From Vagococcus luciliae (GTDB lineage: Bacteria > Bacillota > Bacilli > Lactobacillales > Vagococcaceae): DNA of 64,000 nucleotides. The notes under the pieces are model-generated. The model was not told the origin of the DNA. It did no database searches and saw only the letters and a program-made list of their open reading frames with translations. Location of the stretch: NCBI RefSeq assembly GCF_024637875.1, contig NZ_CP102451.1, forward strand, positions 375,001 to 439,000. Reading direction: 5' to 3'. Shown here one piece after another: positions 63,429 through 64,000 of the stretch (the stretch's first letter is position 1; each line of letters opens with the position of its first letter). The translations under genes and the position numbers were made by a program.

Positions 63429-64000
63429 AAAACACTGTTAACTGTTTTTCCAGATTCTAATACTGAATGAAAGTTCTCAAAACTTGTTTCAATCATGTTT
63501 GTTAAAGCCTCATCTGTATTAGATCCTACATGAGGAGTTACCAGTACCCTAGGGTAAAGAGAAATTAACTCTTCAACTGTTGGGTCAGGTAAAGGTTGAT
63601 TCTCACCAAATTGTTTAAAGAATAAATCTTTCTCATTAGCAAATACATCTGTTCCAAATCCTTCTAAATGATTTGTCTTTAACGCTTCTAAAATAGCTTG
63701 ATTATCTTGTAATTCCCCACGAGCTGTATTAATCAAGATAGCTCCTTTTTTCATTTTACTAATAAATTCGGCATTAATCATTTGATCGTTTTCACCAGGA
63801 ATATATGGTACATGAATGCTAACAATATCAGATTGTGCTAATAAATCGTCTAAATCTGTATAGGTCAAAATCTCTTTTGCCGCATCATTTTCATAAATAT
63901 CATATCCTAGTACTGTCGCACCTAATCCTGCAAATAACTTCGCTTCTGTCAAACCAATTTTTCCAGTCCCAATAATCCCAACTTTACAATTTCTAATTTC
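63425..64000 (-). CDS. D-2-hydroxyacid dehydrogenase (probable D-lactate dehydrogenase), N-terminus beyond the edge
   Basis: 192 codons of the 3' part, in frame to the right edge. The Rossmann motif is GIIGTGKIGLTEAKLF, then DIVSIHVPYIPGENDQMIN, KKGAILINTARGELQD (catalytic Arg in the ARGE segment), and LVTPHVGSNTDEA with the active-site His. The missing part is the N-terminal catalytic half (about 140 residues). It resembles D-lactate dehydrogenases of lactic acid bacteria, but other D-2-hydroxyacid dehydrogenases share these motifs. Confidence 0.88.
   Translation of the reverse strand, partial: EIRNCKVGIIGTGKIGLTEAKLFAGLGATVLGYDIYENDAAKEILTYTDLDDLLAQSDIVSIHVPYIPGENDQMINAEFISKMKKGAILINTARGELQDNQAILEALKTNHLEGFGTDVFANEKDLFFKQFGENQPLPDPTVEELISLYPRVLVTPHVGSNTDEALTNMIETSFENFHSVLESGKTVNSVL

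Overview
The window looks like chromosome of a low-GC Gram-positive lactic acid bacterium of the Enterococcaceae, most likely Vagococcus. This rests on the 16S rRNA, the enterococcal/bacillar gene order pth-mfd-flippase-rqcP-divIC-S1-tilS-hpt-ftsH-hslO-dusB-lysS-rrn, an AtlA-like autolysin with six LysM modules, a WxL/DUF916 surface pair, an Ldt(fm)-type L,D-transpeptidase, and L- and D-lactate dehydrogenases. The genus is an inference from sequence I recognise, not from a database match.

Layout. 1-4.8 kb: minus-strand rrn operon (23S cut by the left edge, spacer without tRNA, complete 16S, tandem promoters). 4.8-19.7 kb: conserved minus-strand housekeeping block. 19.9-22.4 kb: ldh and an L,D-transpeptidase on the plus strand. 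22.7-27.1 kb: inositol uptake and early catabolism operon (iolT, an iolX-like gene, iolE, iolG). 27.4-32.1 kb: small accessory genes (membrane protein, serine beta-lactamase-like protein, GNAT, chorismate mutase, sirtuin, DMT transporter). 32.2-34.9 kb: lysine riboswitch in front of a two-gene amino-acid ABC transporter. 34.9-37.4 kb: YxeA-like protein, a 52-residue charged protein, a NUDIX hydrolase and a heavily decayed M20 peptidase. 37.6-39.8 kb: the most unusual stretch, with two tandem small-RNA-like units behind CiaR-type direct repeats, a CsbD protein, an atypical RpiB-family isomerase and a cluster of DnaA boxes. 39.8-46.2 kb: MacB-like ABC transporter and the WxL/DUF916 pair. 47.2-53.9 kb: pepV, rsuA, a second flippase and T-box-controlled leuS. 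53.9-64 kb: AtlA-like autolysin, a DUF1700/DUF4097 module, PAP2 phosphatase, ytqA-ytqB, a CitA/DcuS-type two-component system and the 3' part of a D-2-hydroxyacid dehydrogenase cut by the right edge.

How it fits together. The left half is translation, tRNA modification and cell-division housekeeping. The right half mixes envelope biology (autolysin, L,D-transpeptidase, WxL proteins, DUF4097 module, flippases) with RNA-level control of amino-acid supply (lysine riboswitch, leucine T-box). The candidate new system is the tandem C-rich-loop small RNAs at 37.86-38.34 kb. Their architecture (direct repeat of period 11, identical 32-nt offset to the -10, CCCAC loops, pyrimidine-rich anti-Shine-Dalgarno segments, paralogous terminators) resembles streptococcal CiaR-dependent csRNAs and listerial LhrC RNAs. 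One unit also carries a tRNA-like 5' domain. The second unusual element is a cluster of eight DnaA-box-like sites away from any dnaA gene. No CRISPR array, prophage or intact insertion sequence was seen.
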